A stretch of DNA of 23,506 bases from an uncultured Selenomonadales bacterium (GTDB lineage: Bacteria; Bacillota; Negativicutes; Selenomonadales; Selenomonadaceae). Below, one piece after another: positions 13,641-22,021 of the stretch. Where the stretch lies: assembly GCA_937915725.1 (NCBI GenBank), contig CALGGV010000299.1, forward strand, positions 1-23,506, given 5' to 3'. Each line of letters starts with the position of its first letter. Within the stretch, counting starts at the first letter, position 1. The notes under the pieces were generated by a model. It searched no databases, had not been told where the DNA came from, and saw nothing but the letters and a program-made list of their open reading frames with translations. Made by a program: the position numbers and the translations under genes.

Positions 13641-13670
13641 TAATGTAATATTTTTTAGGAGGGAGAAATT

Positions 13671-14855
13671 TTGAACATTCACGAATATCAAAGCAAAGGT
13701 ATACTCAAACGTTATGGAGTTCCCGTGCCGAATGGCAAGCCCGCTTTTTCTGTCGAAGAGGCTGTATCAGTAGCACAGGAATTAAATTCACCGGTTACAG
13801 TTGTTAAGGCGCAAATTCACGCGGGCGGGCGCGGTAAAGCCGGCGGCGTCAAAATCGCAAAATCAATCGACGAAGTTAAAAATTACGCAACTGAACTTTT
13901 GGGCAAAATTTTGGTTACTCATCAAACAGGACCGGACGGCAAAAAAGTTAATCGCCTGTTGATTGAGGAAGGCTCCAATATCAAAAAAGAATATTATCTT
14001 AGTTTCGTAATTGACAGGACAACCGCGCGCGCAGTTATGATGGGCAGTGAAGAAGGCGGCGTCGAAATTGAAAAAGTTGCAGCTGAAACGCCCGAAAAAA
14101 TCTTCAAGGAATATATTGACCCTGCAGTAGGTTTAATGCCATTTCAAGCGTCAAGAATCGCCTACAAAATGAATTTCCCTGCCGCCGCAATTCGCAAGGC
14201 TACAGCTTTTATTTTGAAATTGTACAATGTTTTTGTTGGGGAAGATTGTTCGCAAGTTGAAATTAACCCTCTCGTTGTTACGGCTGAAGATGACGTTATT
14301 GCACTTGACGCAAAATTAAATTTCGATGACAGCGCACTTTATCGCCACCCCGATATTGAGGCTCTGCGCGACGAAACAGAGGAAGATCCCAAAGAACGTA
14401 TGGCGGCTAAGGAAGGTTTAAGCTACGTAAATTTGGGCGGCAATGTTGCTTGTATGGTAAACGGCGCGGGCTTAGCAATGGCAACCGTTGACATTTTGAA
14501 ACATTACGGCGGCGAACCTGCAAACTTCCTTGACGTAGGCGGCGATTCAACGCCCGAAAAAATTGCAACCGCTTTTAAAATTATGTTGGACGGCGGACAA
14601 GCTAAAGGTATTTTCGTAAATATTTTTGGCGGAATAAATCGCTGTGACGCCGTTGCAGGTGGAATTGTTGAGGCGGCTAAAATTATTTCTGAAGATGGAA
14701 AATCTTTGCCCGTACCGGTAGTTGTACGCCTTGAGGGTACAAATGTTGAACTCGGACGCCAAATTTTGAAAGATTCGCCCATTGCAAATGTTATCATGGC
14801 TCCTACTATGGAAGACGGCGCAAAAGAAGTTGTCCGCCTTGTAAATGAGGGTTAA
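13671..14855 (+). CDS. sucC: Succinyl-CoA synthetase (ADP-forming) subunit beta
   Basis: SucC is the ATP-grasp subunit that binds nucleotide and succinate and, with SucD, interconverts succinate and succinyl-CoA. In propionate-producing Negativicutes it would link to the methylmalonyl-CoA route (inference). The 394-residue length is normal. The opening MNIHEYQSKGILKRYGVPVP is classic for the family. VKAQIHAGGRGKAGGVK is the ATP-grasp glycine loop, EINPLVVT carries a metal ligand region, and the C-terminal CoA-ligase domain holds GGNVACMVNGAGLAMAT and FVNIFGGINRCD. The start is TTG 13671 behind AGGAGGGAGA. The stop is only three bases before the next small gene, so sucC, two small genes and sucD seem to form one transcript. 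Confidence 0.96.
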   Translation: MNIHEYQSKGILKRYGVPVPNGKPAFSVEEAVSVAQELNSPVTVVKAQIHAGGRGKAGGVKIAKSIDEVKNYATELLGKILVTHQTGPDGKKVNRLLIEEGSNIKKEYYLSFVIDRTTARAVMMGSEEGGVEIEKVAAETPEKIFKEYIDPAVGLMPFQASRIAYKMNFPAAAIRKATAFILKLYNVFVGEDCSQVEINPLVVTAEDDVIALDAKLNFDDSALYRHPDIEALRDETEEDPKERMAAKEGLSYVNLGGNVACMVNGAGLAMATVDILKHYGGEPANFLDVGGDSTPEKIATAFKIMLDGGQAKGIFVNIFGGINRCDAVAGGIVEAAKIISEDGKSLPVPVVVRLEGTNVELGRQILKDSPIANVIMAPTMEDGAKEVVRLVNEG

Positions 14856-14858
14856 GAA

Positions 14859-15131
14859 ATGTTTATTTTTGCACAAGATCGAGCAAGAATTGTAAACACG
14901 GGTACAAGTGCCGCAATTTTTGTTGAAGAAAATACCGTCAGACTTAGCACCACCGTATTACAAAAGGCAAATATTTCTTTCGCTGTTGAAAATAACGCTG
15001 ATGCTGATTTATACGTTGGTATAGCCATACTTGCAGAATATAAAACTAAAGACAGAGCAAGAGAAGTTTTGAATCAAATTTTTCAAGCAATGAAAAACGG
15101 GCAACCAACTTTTGAAATGCCGGAAAATTAA
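14859..15131 (+). CDS. Small conserved protein between sucC and sucD, copy A
   Basis: A 90-residue protein starting at ATG 14859, three bases after the sucC stop, with GAGGG inside the sucC end as ribosome binding site. It has no signal or membrane segment. The C-terminal part (LAEYKTKDRAREVLNQIFQAM, then FEMPE) closely matches the end of the following gene, so the two are tandem paralogues. Small proteins of this pattern (an opening hydrophobic strand plus D/N-rich turn, a middle strand, then EYKTEERAKEVLNEIF and a MPE-type end) are, from memory, common and uncharacterised in Firmicutes and their phages. No function is assigned. Its insertion into the sucCD operon is unusual. Confidence 0.8.
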   Translation: MFIFAQDRARIVNTGTSAAIFVEENTVRLSTTVLQKANISFAVENNADADLYVGIAILAEYKTKDRAREVLNQIFQAMKNGQPTFEMPEN

Positions 15132-15158
15132 TTCAGCTTATGAAATGGCGGCGTAATA

Positions 15159-15413
15159 ATGCTTATTTATTCCAAACAACAGAAAATTATTGTAGATACT
15201 GAAAAATTTGATTTAATCGGCATCAATCTTAGTATGGTTGATGGTGATAATTATCCTCACAATGAGTGCTTGATTTCGGCTTACGGCAGCAATAATTTTT
15301 CATGGATTGAACTTGCCGAATATAAAACGCCGGAAAAAGCACAAAATGCTTTGAAACAAATTTTTGTTGCAATGACTGACAATCTTAAAGTTTTTGAAAT
15401 GCCTGAAGATTAA
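15159..15413 (+). CDS. Small conserved protein between sucC and sucD, copy B
   Basis: An 84-residue protein starting at ATG 15159 behind GGCGGCG. It is a diverged duplicate of the preceding gene: LAEYKTPEKAQNALKQIF and the terminal FEMPED align with LAEYKTKDRAREVLNQIF and FEMPEN. The N-termini are also similar in pattern (MLIYSKQQKIIVDTE against MFIFAQDRARIVNTG). The middle is shorter by a few residues and otherwise unrelated at the residue level, suggesting an old duplication or two independent acquisitions rather than a recent copy. sucD starts 24 bases after its stop. Function unknown. Confidence 0.8.
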   Translation: MLIYSKQQKIIVDTEKFDLIGINLSMVDGDNYPHNECLISAYGSNNFSWIELAEYKTPEKAQNALKQIFVAMTDNLKVFEMPED

Positions 15414-15437
15414 ATTAGTACTGTAGGTGAAATAAAT

Positions 15438-16346
15438 ATGAGTATACTTGTAAATAAAGATACAAAAGTTATCGTGCAAGGAATAACCGGCAAGCAAGCC
15501 ACTTTTCATACAAAACAAATGCTTGCTTACGGTACAAAAATTGTAGGCGGCGTAACTCCAGGCAAGGCTGGGCAACTTGTCGAAGGCGTCCCTGTTTTTA
15601 ACAGCGTTGTTGATGCGGTACAAGCAACCGGCGCAACGGCGTCCGTTATTTATGTTCCTGCGCGTTTTGCGGCTGATTCAATTATGGAAGGTGTTGACGC
15701 GGGCTTAGATTTGGTTGTTTGCATTACCGAACATATTCCTGTACAAGATATGGTAAAAGTTCGCCGCTATATGGAAGGCAAAAAAACGCGCCTTATTGGT
15801 CCAAATTGCCCGGGAATTATGACAACTGACGAATGCAAACTTGGAATTATTCCCGCTATGGTTCAAAAGAAAGGGCGCGTTGGTTTAGTTTCGCGCAGTG
15901 GAACTTTAACTTACGAGGCGGCTTTTCAACTTAAGAACGCCGGTATTGGTATTTCAACTTCACTTGGAATTGGCGGCGACCCCGTTAAAGGTACAGATTT
16001 TATTGACGCGCTGGAACTTTTCAAAAATGATGACGAAACTTTGGCAATTTTAATGATCGGAGAAATTGGCGGTACGGCTGAAGAAGACGCCGCTAAATGG
16101 ATTAAAGAAAATATGCCCAATAAACCCGTTACGGCGTTCATTGCGGGGCGTCAAGCTCCTCCCGGTAAAAGAATGGGACACGCGGGCGCAATTATCAGCG
16201 GCGGCAAAGGTACTGCTGCAGACAAAATCGCCGCACTTAACGCCGTCGGTATTGAAGTTGCTGATACTGTGGCGCACATTGGCGAAACTGTCGTTACTAC
16301 TTTGAAACGCGCCGGAATTTACGAAAAATGCTATTCTGAAAATTAA
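15438..16346 (+). CDS. sucD: Succinyl-CoA synthetase (ADP-forming) subunit alpha
   Basis: SucD binds CoA and carries the phospho-histidine that relays phosphate between succinyl-phosphate and the nucleotide. It is 302 residues, slightly longer than the usual 290. The opening SILVNKDTKVIVQGITGKQ is the CoA-binding Rossmann domain, IGPNCPGI and GLVSRSGTLTYEA are family motifs, and the active His is H248 in MGHAGAIISGG. The sequence GIGGDPVKGTDFIDAL is also conserved. The start ATG 15438 follows AGGTGA. Two small genes separate it from sucC. It is followed by a weak terminator and then by a change to accessory content, so it is the last core-metabolism gene of the window. Confidence 0.96.
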   Translation: MSILVNKDTKVIVQGITGKQATFHTKQMLAYGTKIVGGVTPGKAGQLVEGVPVFNSVVDAVQATGATASVIYVPARFAADSIMEGVDAGLDLVVCITEHIPVQDMVKVRRYMEGKKTRLIGPNCPGIMTTDECKLGIIPAMVQKKGRVGLVSRSGTLTYEAAFQLKNAGIGISTSLGIGGDPVKGTDFIDALELFKNDDETLAILMIGEIGGTAEEDAAKWIKENMPNKPVTAFIAGRQAPPGKRMGHAGAIISGGKGTAADKIAALNAVGIEVADTVAHIGETVVTTLKRAGIYEKCYSEN

Positions 16347-16372
16347 ACTTTACTATTCCTAAAAAATTTAAC

Positions 16373-16396
16373 CCGTCTAAAAATCGGCGGTTTTTT
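16373..16396 (+). terminator. Probable terminator after sucD
   Basis: CCGTC (16373-16377) pairs with GGCGG (16386-16390), including one G-T pair, loop of eight, followed by six T (16391-16396). The stem is short, but the placement after sucD and the T-tract support it. CCTAAAAAATTT precedes it, as it does the terminators near 13391 and 13549. Confidence 0.55.
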
Positions 16397-16731
16397 ATTT
16401 AGGATTCTAGCATTATATTAATAAATAAAATTAGTTAAAACAGCTTGCAAATTAGCGAAACGGATTTTACTAAGAGAGGCGATTTTAATATTGAGGGTAT
16501 TACTTAATTTTTACCCTCTAATGAAAGAATGAAAAATACGAGCTTGTATGTGGAAATCAACAAATGTTCAAGTTTGTGAAGTTGAAAATTTTTAAACAAC
16601 GAATGCGCCAAAAATCGTGCATTGTGTTTTTAGAATGGTATAATTAGCAATATATGTAAAAAAATTTATAGATTTAAAAGTTGCGCCTAAGTTACAATAT
16701 GAATAAAAAATTTATTGGAGGGAAATATAAA
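16397..16731. other. Long leader or intergenic region before the 507-aa gene
   Basis: Roughly 335 bases with no supported gene. It holds a perfect seven-base inverted repeat, GAGGGTA (16493-16499) with TACCCTC (16512-16518), loop of 12, not followed by a T-tract. A ribosome-binding-site-like GAGAGG (16474-16479) precedes a TTG at 16491 that opens a 13-codon frame ending in TGA (16530-16532). After that stop the same frame stays open for 20 further codons to a TAA. This could be a decayed gene start, a small leader peptide or chance. An extended -10 promoter lies further on (16636-16644). The stretch is more AT-rich than the coding DNA around it. Confidence 0.5.
16636..16644 (+). promoter_or_regulatory. 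Extended -10 promoter of the 507-aa gene
   Basis: TGG directly followed by TATAAT (16639-16644) gives a consensus extended -10. No good -35 lies 17 bases upstream, which such promoters can tolerate. It would give an 80-base leader that includes GTTACAATA at 16691-16699, a sequence repeated upstream of the radical SAM gene. Confidence 0.6.
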
Positions 16732-18255
16732 ATGCCTATCACTGAAAGAATCGAAGAAAAGATAACTGAATTTCAAGATGAACTTAAAGCAATTAGTAAA
16801 AAGCTCGAAAATTCTTCGCCGAAAAAAATTTTTGAATTTTTAAATCAGCGTGAAAATATTTGCACGCCCGGTTTTATTTTGCGTCGGCAACTTCAAATTA
16901 AATTTTCAAAATTTGTTAATATCAGTGCAAAAAAAGTTGGAATTACAAATTATGCTGATTTGTTAAATCAAGGAAATATCGCTTGGGACTCTAAACTTAT
17001 TGAAATTTTATCAAAAGATTTATCTAAAATGACATTTGAAAAGTATGGTGAAAATCTCCCAAATATTGAATTTAAACAATGGAAAAATTATTTGAGCGAT
17101 TCAGCGCGTTGTCAAAGAAATAATGCAATAAAATTGATTTTCGCTTTACAAATGGACGAATTGACGGCAGAAAAATTTTTGCTGTCAAATGGGCACGAAT
17201 TGCTGAGTTTACGCAACCCTTTTGATTATGCTTGCAAAATTTGCTTGATTTGCAATTTCACATATACCGATGCTGAAACTTTATTCAAAGAGTTTGACAG
17301 TCGCCGCGATAAATCCCAATATATCGATGAAACGCAAGAAAGTCCTGATGACGATTTTACTCAAAGAATTAAAAATGAAACAAAGAAATTAATTCAAACT
17401 GATATAATTTCTTTTGAAAAATTAAAAGATTTGATTTTGGAAACAATGTTGAAGTATCAAAAAAGTTTTCGCCTCAATAGAAATGAATCGGGGTATTCTT
17501 TCAGGAATATTGAACGTTTTAGAATTTTGCTGAAATACTTAACTTTATTGTATCCGAAAGTAGATATGTTCACAGATAAATATAATTTAAGCAAAATTGA
17601 CATTGAAAAAAATTCGGACGGTACGCCAAAAATTCCGCAACACTTGATAACTTCAATGTTGGATTCTCAAGAAATTGATTTGCCGGAATACGCGGAATTA
17701 TCCGAATATGGCGGACCGCATTTGAAAGCACGCGGCGCAGCTAAAAATTTGTATGATAAAATTCCTTTTACCAGAAATGTTTTAATTCCATTAAGGAGTT
17801 TGTCTAAAAATATTCGAGCAATTTTACGCGCAATAAAAAATCCAGAAAATTCCATTGCCGTCAGCCGTGATATAGTTCTTTTTCTTACATATTTTTTAAT
17901 AACTGGTTGGCTTTTCGCCGAAGAGGAGCATAAAGAGAAAATTTTAGAAGAATTAGGTAACGATCTTGAAAATTCAGAAGACGGAAAAGCTACAACTGAA
18001 ATGCTTTTTATCTTTGAAGAAATTTTAGATGCGCTTGAAAAAATAAGCGGCAATGAAGAAATTTCGGCAAAAGATTACATTCGCTTGATAAACAGAATTT
18101 TAACTCCGTTTGAATTTATCGGATTTTATGCGCCGTTTGTTTTGGATAGATTCATTTTAATTTGCCTTATGTCCTTAAAATATTTTGATGAAGAATATTT
18201 TATGCAAATTATGATAGCTGAAAGTTACAGCTTGAGTATAGATTTTATGAAATAG
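16732..18255 (+). CDS. Protein of unknown function paired with the kinase-STAND gene
   Basis: I choose ATG 16732 because TGGAGGG lies nine bases upstream; TTG 16681 and ATG 16699 are in frame but lack this site. The 507-residue product has no signal peptide and is mostly helical. Residues about 1-60 are coiled-coil-like (ERIEEKITEFQDELKAISKK). Residues about 112-188 (QWKNYLSDSARCQRNNAIKL through LLSLRNPFDYACKICLI to TLFKEF) resemble, in phrase order, a degenerate HTH domain seen in small Firmicute regulators of the type RDK-x-I-x-L-x-x-A-L, then a LYPRNRRDA-like turn. The rest is charged helices, with one hydrophobic stretch (about 384-396, VLFLTYFLITGWL). The kinase-STAND gene starts 13 bases after the stop. 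Function unknown; regulator or adaptor for the kinase is inference. Confidence 0.7.
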   Translation: MPITERIEEKITEFQDELKAISKKLENSSPKKIFEFLNQRENICTPGFILRRQLQIKFSKFVNISAKKVGITNYADLLNQGNIAWDSKLIEILSKDLSKMTFEKYGENLPNIEFKQWKNYLSDSARCQRNNAIKLIFALQMDELTAEKFLLSNGHELLSLRNPFDYACKICLICNFTYTDAETLFKEFDSRRDKSQYIDETQESPDDDFTQRIKNETKKLIQTDIISFEKLKDLILETMLKYQKSFRLNRNESGYSFRNIERFRILLKYLTLLYPKVDMFTDKYNLSKIDIEKNSDGTPKIPQHLITSMLDSQEIDLPEYAELSEYGGPHLKARGAAKNLYDKIPFTRNVLIPLRSLSKNIRAILRAIKNPENSIAVSRDIVLFLTYFLITGWLFAEEEHKEKILEELGNDLENSEDGKATTEMLFIFEEILDALEKISGNEEISAKDYIRLINRILTPFEFIGFYAPFVLDRFILICLMSLKYFDEEYFMQIMIAESYSLSIDFMK

Positions 18256-18268
18256 GAAGTGATTAAAA

Positions 18269-21200
18269 ATGACAAGTTCGAAAATCTTGTCACTTGGCAC
18301 AAATGGAGATTCAAGAATTCCATTACCTCCAAATACAATCATTAAAGATGAATTGGGAATTTGCTATAAAATTAAAAACGAAGAAGTTGAAACGGGAGGC
18401 AGTGCGTTAATATATCGCGTTGAACGTACAGGCAGTTTGAAAAATTTTATTTTAAAAGAATGCTATCCCCGTTCCAAAGATTTTTTTTTTACTCGCAAAA
18501 AGGGCGTTGGCGTTGTTTGCACGGAAGATGAAGAATCTGAAGAAGAACTCAAAATTTTAAAAAACAATATGCGCCGTGAAAATGAATTGGGGCAACTTAT
18601 TTCAAGAAAAAGCGGCAGGATAATTTCCGCGTTTGAAAATGTAAATGCAGTAGAAATTATCATTAATGATGAAATTTTTGACGCAAAAGACAGCTGCTTT
18701 GTAGTTATGGAACAAGCAACCGACGGAGAGAATCGCGGGTGGTTTTTAAAAGATATATTTGCAGAATGTAAAAAACCTGTTGAAACCGGAGCACCTTTTA
18801 GAAATGGCGGACTCCCTTCTCCTATTGTTGCCGCCGAGATTATGGAAGAACTTTTAAAAGCTCTGCGCGACATTCATAGTGCCGGTTATATTCACGGCGA
18901 TATAAACGATTCAAATATTTTTTTTATGGGGCATGATTTACAAAATGGCGATATAGGAGTCGGACAACTTATTGACTTTGGAAATACTTTTAAACTGCAA
19001 GAAGACGGCAAAACAGCACCGATAAAAAATGTTTTTGGTACTGAAGGTTACAGTTCGCCGGAAATTTTAAATTTTAAGGATTTTGTAAGGTTAACACCGG
19101 CTACAGATATTTTTTCTTGCGGCGCGCTGATGCTTTATCTTTTAAAGGGTATGAGTTACAAAAAAGCTTGCGGAAAAGATTTGGCGCAAAGTTTCGTTGT
19201 AGATACTTTTGTAACAGAGAAAAAATTATTAAAATGCGGTTACAATCGCGAGGCAGCAATTCTTTACATAAAAATTTTATCTAAAGCACTAAGCTATAAT
19301 CCGGAACAGCGTTATCAAAATGCGGCTGAAATGCTAAAAGCAATTATCTTTCTAAAAAAAATAATTGCTCCGCCAAAATTTACTTTATCCAGAAATCTTA
19401 CGCGCAGTCCGTACTTTGTCAAAGGAAGTCGTGACAAAGAAATTTCCGCCTTACAAAGGGAAATAGAATCCGGTACACACCCTCTTTGGATTTGGGGAAT
19501 TGGCGGCGTTGGAAAAACAGAATTGGCAATGGAATTTGCCCGCAAACAAATTGAAAACGGCAGAGCAAGTTATTTGGTTACTTTCAAAAATTCCATGAAA
19601 GAAACAGTTATGTCTATGAATTTTTCAGGCTGGAATTATGAATTTAACACCAAAAATAATCCCGGTGATGAAGAATATCGCGCCCGCCTCAATTTACTAA
19701 AGGAAAATTATAACGATTCACTTTTGATTATTGATAACTTCGACAGCGCAGAAAAAAACATATCTGAACTTCAAAGCGAGCCGGAATACAAGGATATTTT
19801 AAGTTTAGGAATGAAAATTTTATTTACAACGCGTTCTCGCCCGAATGATTCAACGCCTGAACTTAATCCATTGAGTGAAGAAAATGCCTTTTTACTTTTT
19901 AAATCCATTGTAAAATTTTCTGACAACGAAAAAAATATTATATTTAAATTAATTAGAGAAGTTGAATATCACCCAATGACAGTTGAAATTTTGGCGCGAA
20001 CTTTAAAAACTGCATGGGGAACTCTTACAGCCAAAGAGTTACTTTTGAGGTTAAGAAATGAAAGGCTTGATTTTGAAAAATTCCCTCAAGTTAAACATCA
20101 ACAAGGAATGACAGAACGTGAAGCCAAAATTTACGGACATTTGCGCACGCTGTTTAATCTCATTTATTTAGATGAAGATTATCGAGACATTTTATGCGAT
20201 TTAACACTTTTGCCCGTAGAAGGATTTGACGCGGCAGAATTTATTTTAAGTGAAAGTGGCTCCAAAAAAAAACAGCTGAAACAACTTGAAATACGCGGCT
20301 GGATTCGTCGCAAAGAAGAAGATAATACTTTATGGATTCATCCGCTTGTACGTAATGTTTTTAAAAATGAAATTAAACCGTCCAATGAAGATTGCAAAGA
20401 TTTTCTTTCCAAACTTTGGACTCGCCTTGATGATCGTTATCCACCTGACAGAAAACTTTTTTTGCAAGCCGGTGAAATTTATGAACGCGCAGTAAAGGAT
20501 TTGGGCGATTTTAGCGGAGAACAAAATTTTCGCGCCGGTTACTGTTATATTATCGGAGAAAATTTTGTAAAAGCGTTTATGCATGATAAAGAAGCTGTAC
20601 GAATTTTTGAAAAGAATGAAAAGCAAAATGACGTACAAATTGCAAGAATTTATAATGATACAGGTGTGGCAGCATTTTTTTTGAAAGACTACGATACTGG
20701 TATTGAATATTTGCAAAAGGCTTTGAAAGTTTTGGAAATTAATTCTCCTGAAGATTACAATGCGGCAAATATTTTCTCAAATATCGGAAATGCTTTTATG
20801 ATGCTTGGAGATTATGAAAAAGCCGTTGAGCTAACAGGGCGTGCCGTGAAAATTTTTGAAAAAAATCCGCCCAAAAATAAGCACGAACAGGCAAATGCCC
20901 ATCGTACTTTTGCAATGGCTTTAATGTGGGTCAAAAGGTATGATGAGGCAATGAAAAATTTTTTTGCCGCCGTCAAAATTTTGGAGAAATTGACACCGGA
21001 AGGTTCAGCAGATATTGCGCTGCTTTATTCAAGTATAGGCGAACTTTATGCAGTAAAAGGCGATAAAGATTTGGCGTTGTCCTATCTTTTGAAAAGTCTT
21101 TCATTGCAGGATATTTTTTTGTCTAAAAATCATCCTGATAAAATTGTCTCGTATGATTTAATTTCAAAAGTTTATAAAATGGCGGGCAATGAATCAGAAA

Positions 21201-21877
21201 GCAAAAAGTTTCACGATATGGCAAAGTACGCAATAAAAGAAAATAAAGAACAATCGACAAAAAAATTACTCAACACTACATTAGATTTTCTTGAAATGCA
21301 CGCTGAAACTTTAAGTGAATCGCAACTTATCAGACGTTATCAAGACATTGCGAATTGTTATCGAGAACTTGAAGATTTTGAAAACGCACAAAAATTTATT
21401 GAAACGGCAATAAAAAAAATTTCGCCTGTAACAGATCCGTTCGACAGTTCGCAGACTTATTCTACCGCGGCAGATATTTATTTTGACATTAAAAATTTTG
21501 AAAAAGCTCTTAGTTATGCTCAAAAATCATTAGAAATTGTAAAAAATTCTATGCCGGAAGATTACAGTAGCCTAAGTGCAAATTATATGCACGTTGGAAA
21601 TTTGTTTTATTATGTTGGAAAATTAGAGGACACAATAAAAAATTATCAGCTTGCCGAACAATTTGAGTTAAAGTGCCCTCATCCTGATTCAGATATGATT
21701 CAACTGTTACAAATGCGAATTGGTACTGTATTGACTGAATTGGAACGTTTTGACGAGGCAGAAAAAATTTTTACTGAACTTTTGAATCAATATTTGAGAC
21801 TATATCCTGAAAATCATCCAAAAGTTGAGGAGATAAAATCTTTAGTTCAAAAAGCCCGTAGGCTTAAAGAAAAATGA
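18269..21877 (+). CDS. Protein kinase / NB-ARC ATPase / TPR fusion (STAND-type signalling protein)
   Basis: A 1202-residue three-part protein. Residues about 25-355 form a Hanks-type kinase: glycine loop ETGGSALIY, ATP lysine K63 in FILKE, catalytic loop HGDINDSN (D211, N216; the usual HRD Arg is Gly), D236-F-G, and TEGYSSPE with D280 in the F-helix. Residues about 385-700 form an NB-ARC ATPase: P-loop GIGGVGKT (K416, T417), Walker B LLIIDNFD (D489), an FTTRSR sensor (R522), HPMTVEILA in the GLPLA position, then a winged-helix section (LTLLPVEGFDAAEF). Residues about 790-1195 hold TPR repeats of the kinesin-light-chain-like type. Such STAND proteins act as ligand-triggered switches. A sensor role for the TPRs and an output role for the kinase is inferred. 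ATG 18269 follows GGAAGTGA. Confidence 0.9.
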   Translation: MTSSKILSLGTNGDSRIPLPPNTIIKDELGICYKIKNEEVETGGSALIYRVERTGSLKNFILKECYPRSKDFFFTRKKGVGVVCTEDEESEEELKILKNNMRRENELGQLISRKSGRIISAFENVNAVEIIINDEIFDAKDSCFVVMEQATDGENRGWFLKDIFAECKKPVETGAPFRNGGLPSPIVAAEIMEELLKALRDIHSAGYIHGDINDSNIFFMGHDLQNGDIGVGQLIDFGNTFKLQEDGKTAPIKNVFGTEGYSSPEILNFKDFVRLTPATDIFSCGALMLYLLKGMSYKKACGKDLAQSFVVDTFVTEKKLLKCGYNREAAILYIKILSKALSYNPEQRYQNAAEMLKAIIFLKKIIAPPKFTLSRNLTRSPYFVKGSRDKEISALQREIESGTHPLWIWGIGGVGKTELAMEFARKQIENGRASYLVTFKNSMKETVMSMNFSGWNYEFNTKNNPGDEEYRARLNLLKENYNDSLLIIDNFDSAEKNISELQSEPEYKDILSLGMKILFTTRSRPNDSTPELNPLSEENAFLLFKSIVKFSDNEKNIIFKLIREVEYHPMTVEILARTLKTAWGTLTAKELLLRLRNERLDFEKFPQVKHQQGMTEREAKIYGHLRTLFNLIYLDEDYRDILCDLTLLPVEGFDAAEFILSESGSKKKQLKQLEIRGWIRRKEEDNTLWIHPLVRNVFKNEIKPSNEDCKDFLSKLWTRLDDRYPPDRKLFLQAGEIYERAVKDLGDFSGEQNFRAGYCYIIGENFVKAFMHDKEAVRIFEKNEKQNDVQIARIYNDTGVAAFFLKDYDTGIEYLQKALKVLEINSPEDYNAANIFSNIGNAFMMLGDYEKAVELTGRAVKIFEKNPPKNKHEQANAHRTFAMALMWVKRYDEAMKNFFAAVKILEKLTPEGSADIALLYSSIGELYAVKGDKDLALSYLLKSLSLQDIFLSKNHPDKIVSYDLISKVYKMAGNESESKKFHDMAKYAIKENKEQSTKKLLNTTLDFLEMHAETLSESQLIRRYQDIANCYRELEDFENAQKFIETAIKKISPVTDPFDSSQTYSTAADIYFDIKNFEKALSYAQKSLEIVKNSMPEDYSSLSANYMHVGNLFYYVGKLEDTIKNYQLAEQFELKCPHPDSDMIQLLQMRIGTVLTELERFDEAEKIFTELLNQYLRLYPENHPKVEEIKSLVQKARRLKEK

Positions 21878-21989
21878 AACAGCCCGCTTATGTTACAATA
21901 AGAAAAAGATTTTAAGCAAAAAATTCATCTTCATCAAGAAAATCGAAACAACTAGTGTATGTTACAATAAAAAAAAGCTTTTAAGCAAA
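21876..21989 (+). repeat. Direct repeat pair in the promoter region of the radical SAM gene
   Basis: Two 45-base copies, 21876-21920 and 21945-21989, lie 69 bases apart. The last 32 bases (from TATGTTACAATA to TTTTAAGCAAA) match at 30 of 32 positions; the first 13 are weaker. Each contains TG-T-TACAAT, which fits an extended -10 promoter (21894-21899 and 21963-21968). They could be two tandem promoters or two operator sites. The first copy overlaps the stop of the kinase-STAND gene. The second leaves an untranslated leader of about 45 bases before ATG 22022. GTTACAATA also occurs once upstream of the 507-aa gene (16691-16699). Confidence 0.75.
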
Positions 21990-22021
21990 GTAGTTTAAGA
22001 CAGTTTGAGAAGGTGAATTAA

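Noticed and set aside
16681..16731. Upstream TTG (16681) and ATG (16699) starts for the 507-aa protein
   Set aside because: Neither has a ribosome binding site, whereas TGGAGGG precedes ATG 16732. The GTTACAATA element would also fall inside the coding region.
17667..18053. Minus-strand frame of 128 codons inside the 507-aa gene
   Set aside because: Its Ser/Ile/Phe-rich composition mirrors the Glu/Asp/Lys-rich coding strand, which is typical of an antisense shadow.
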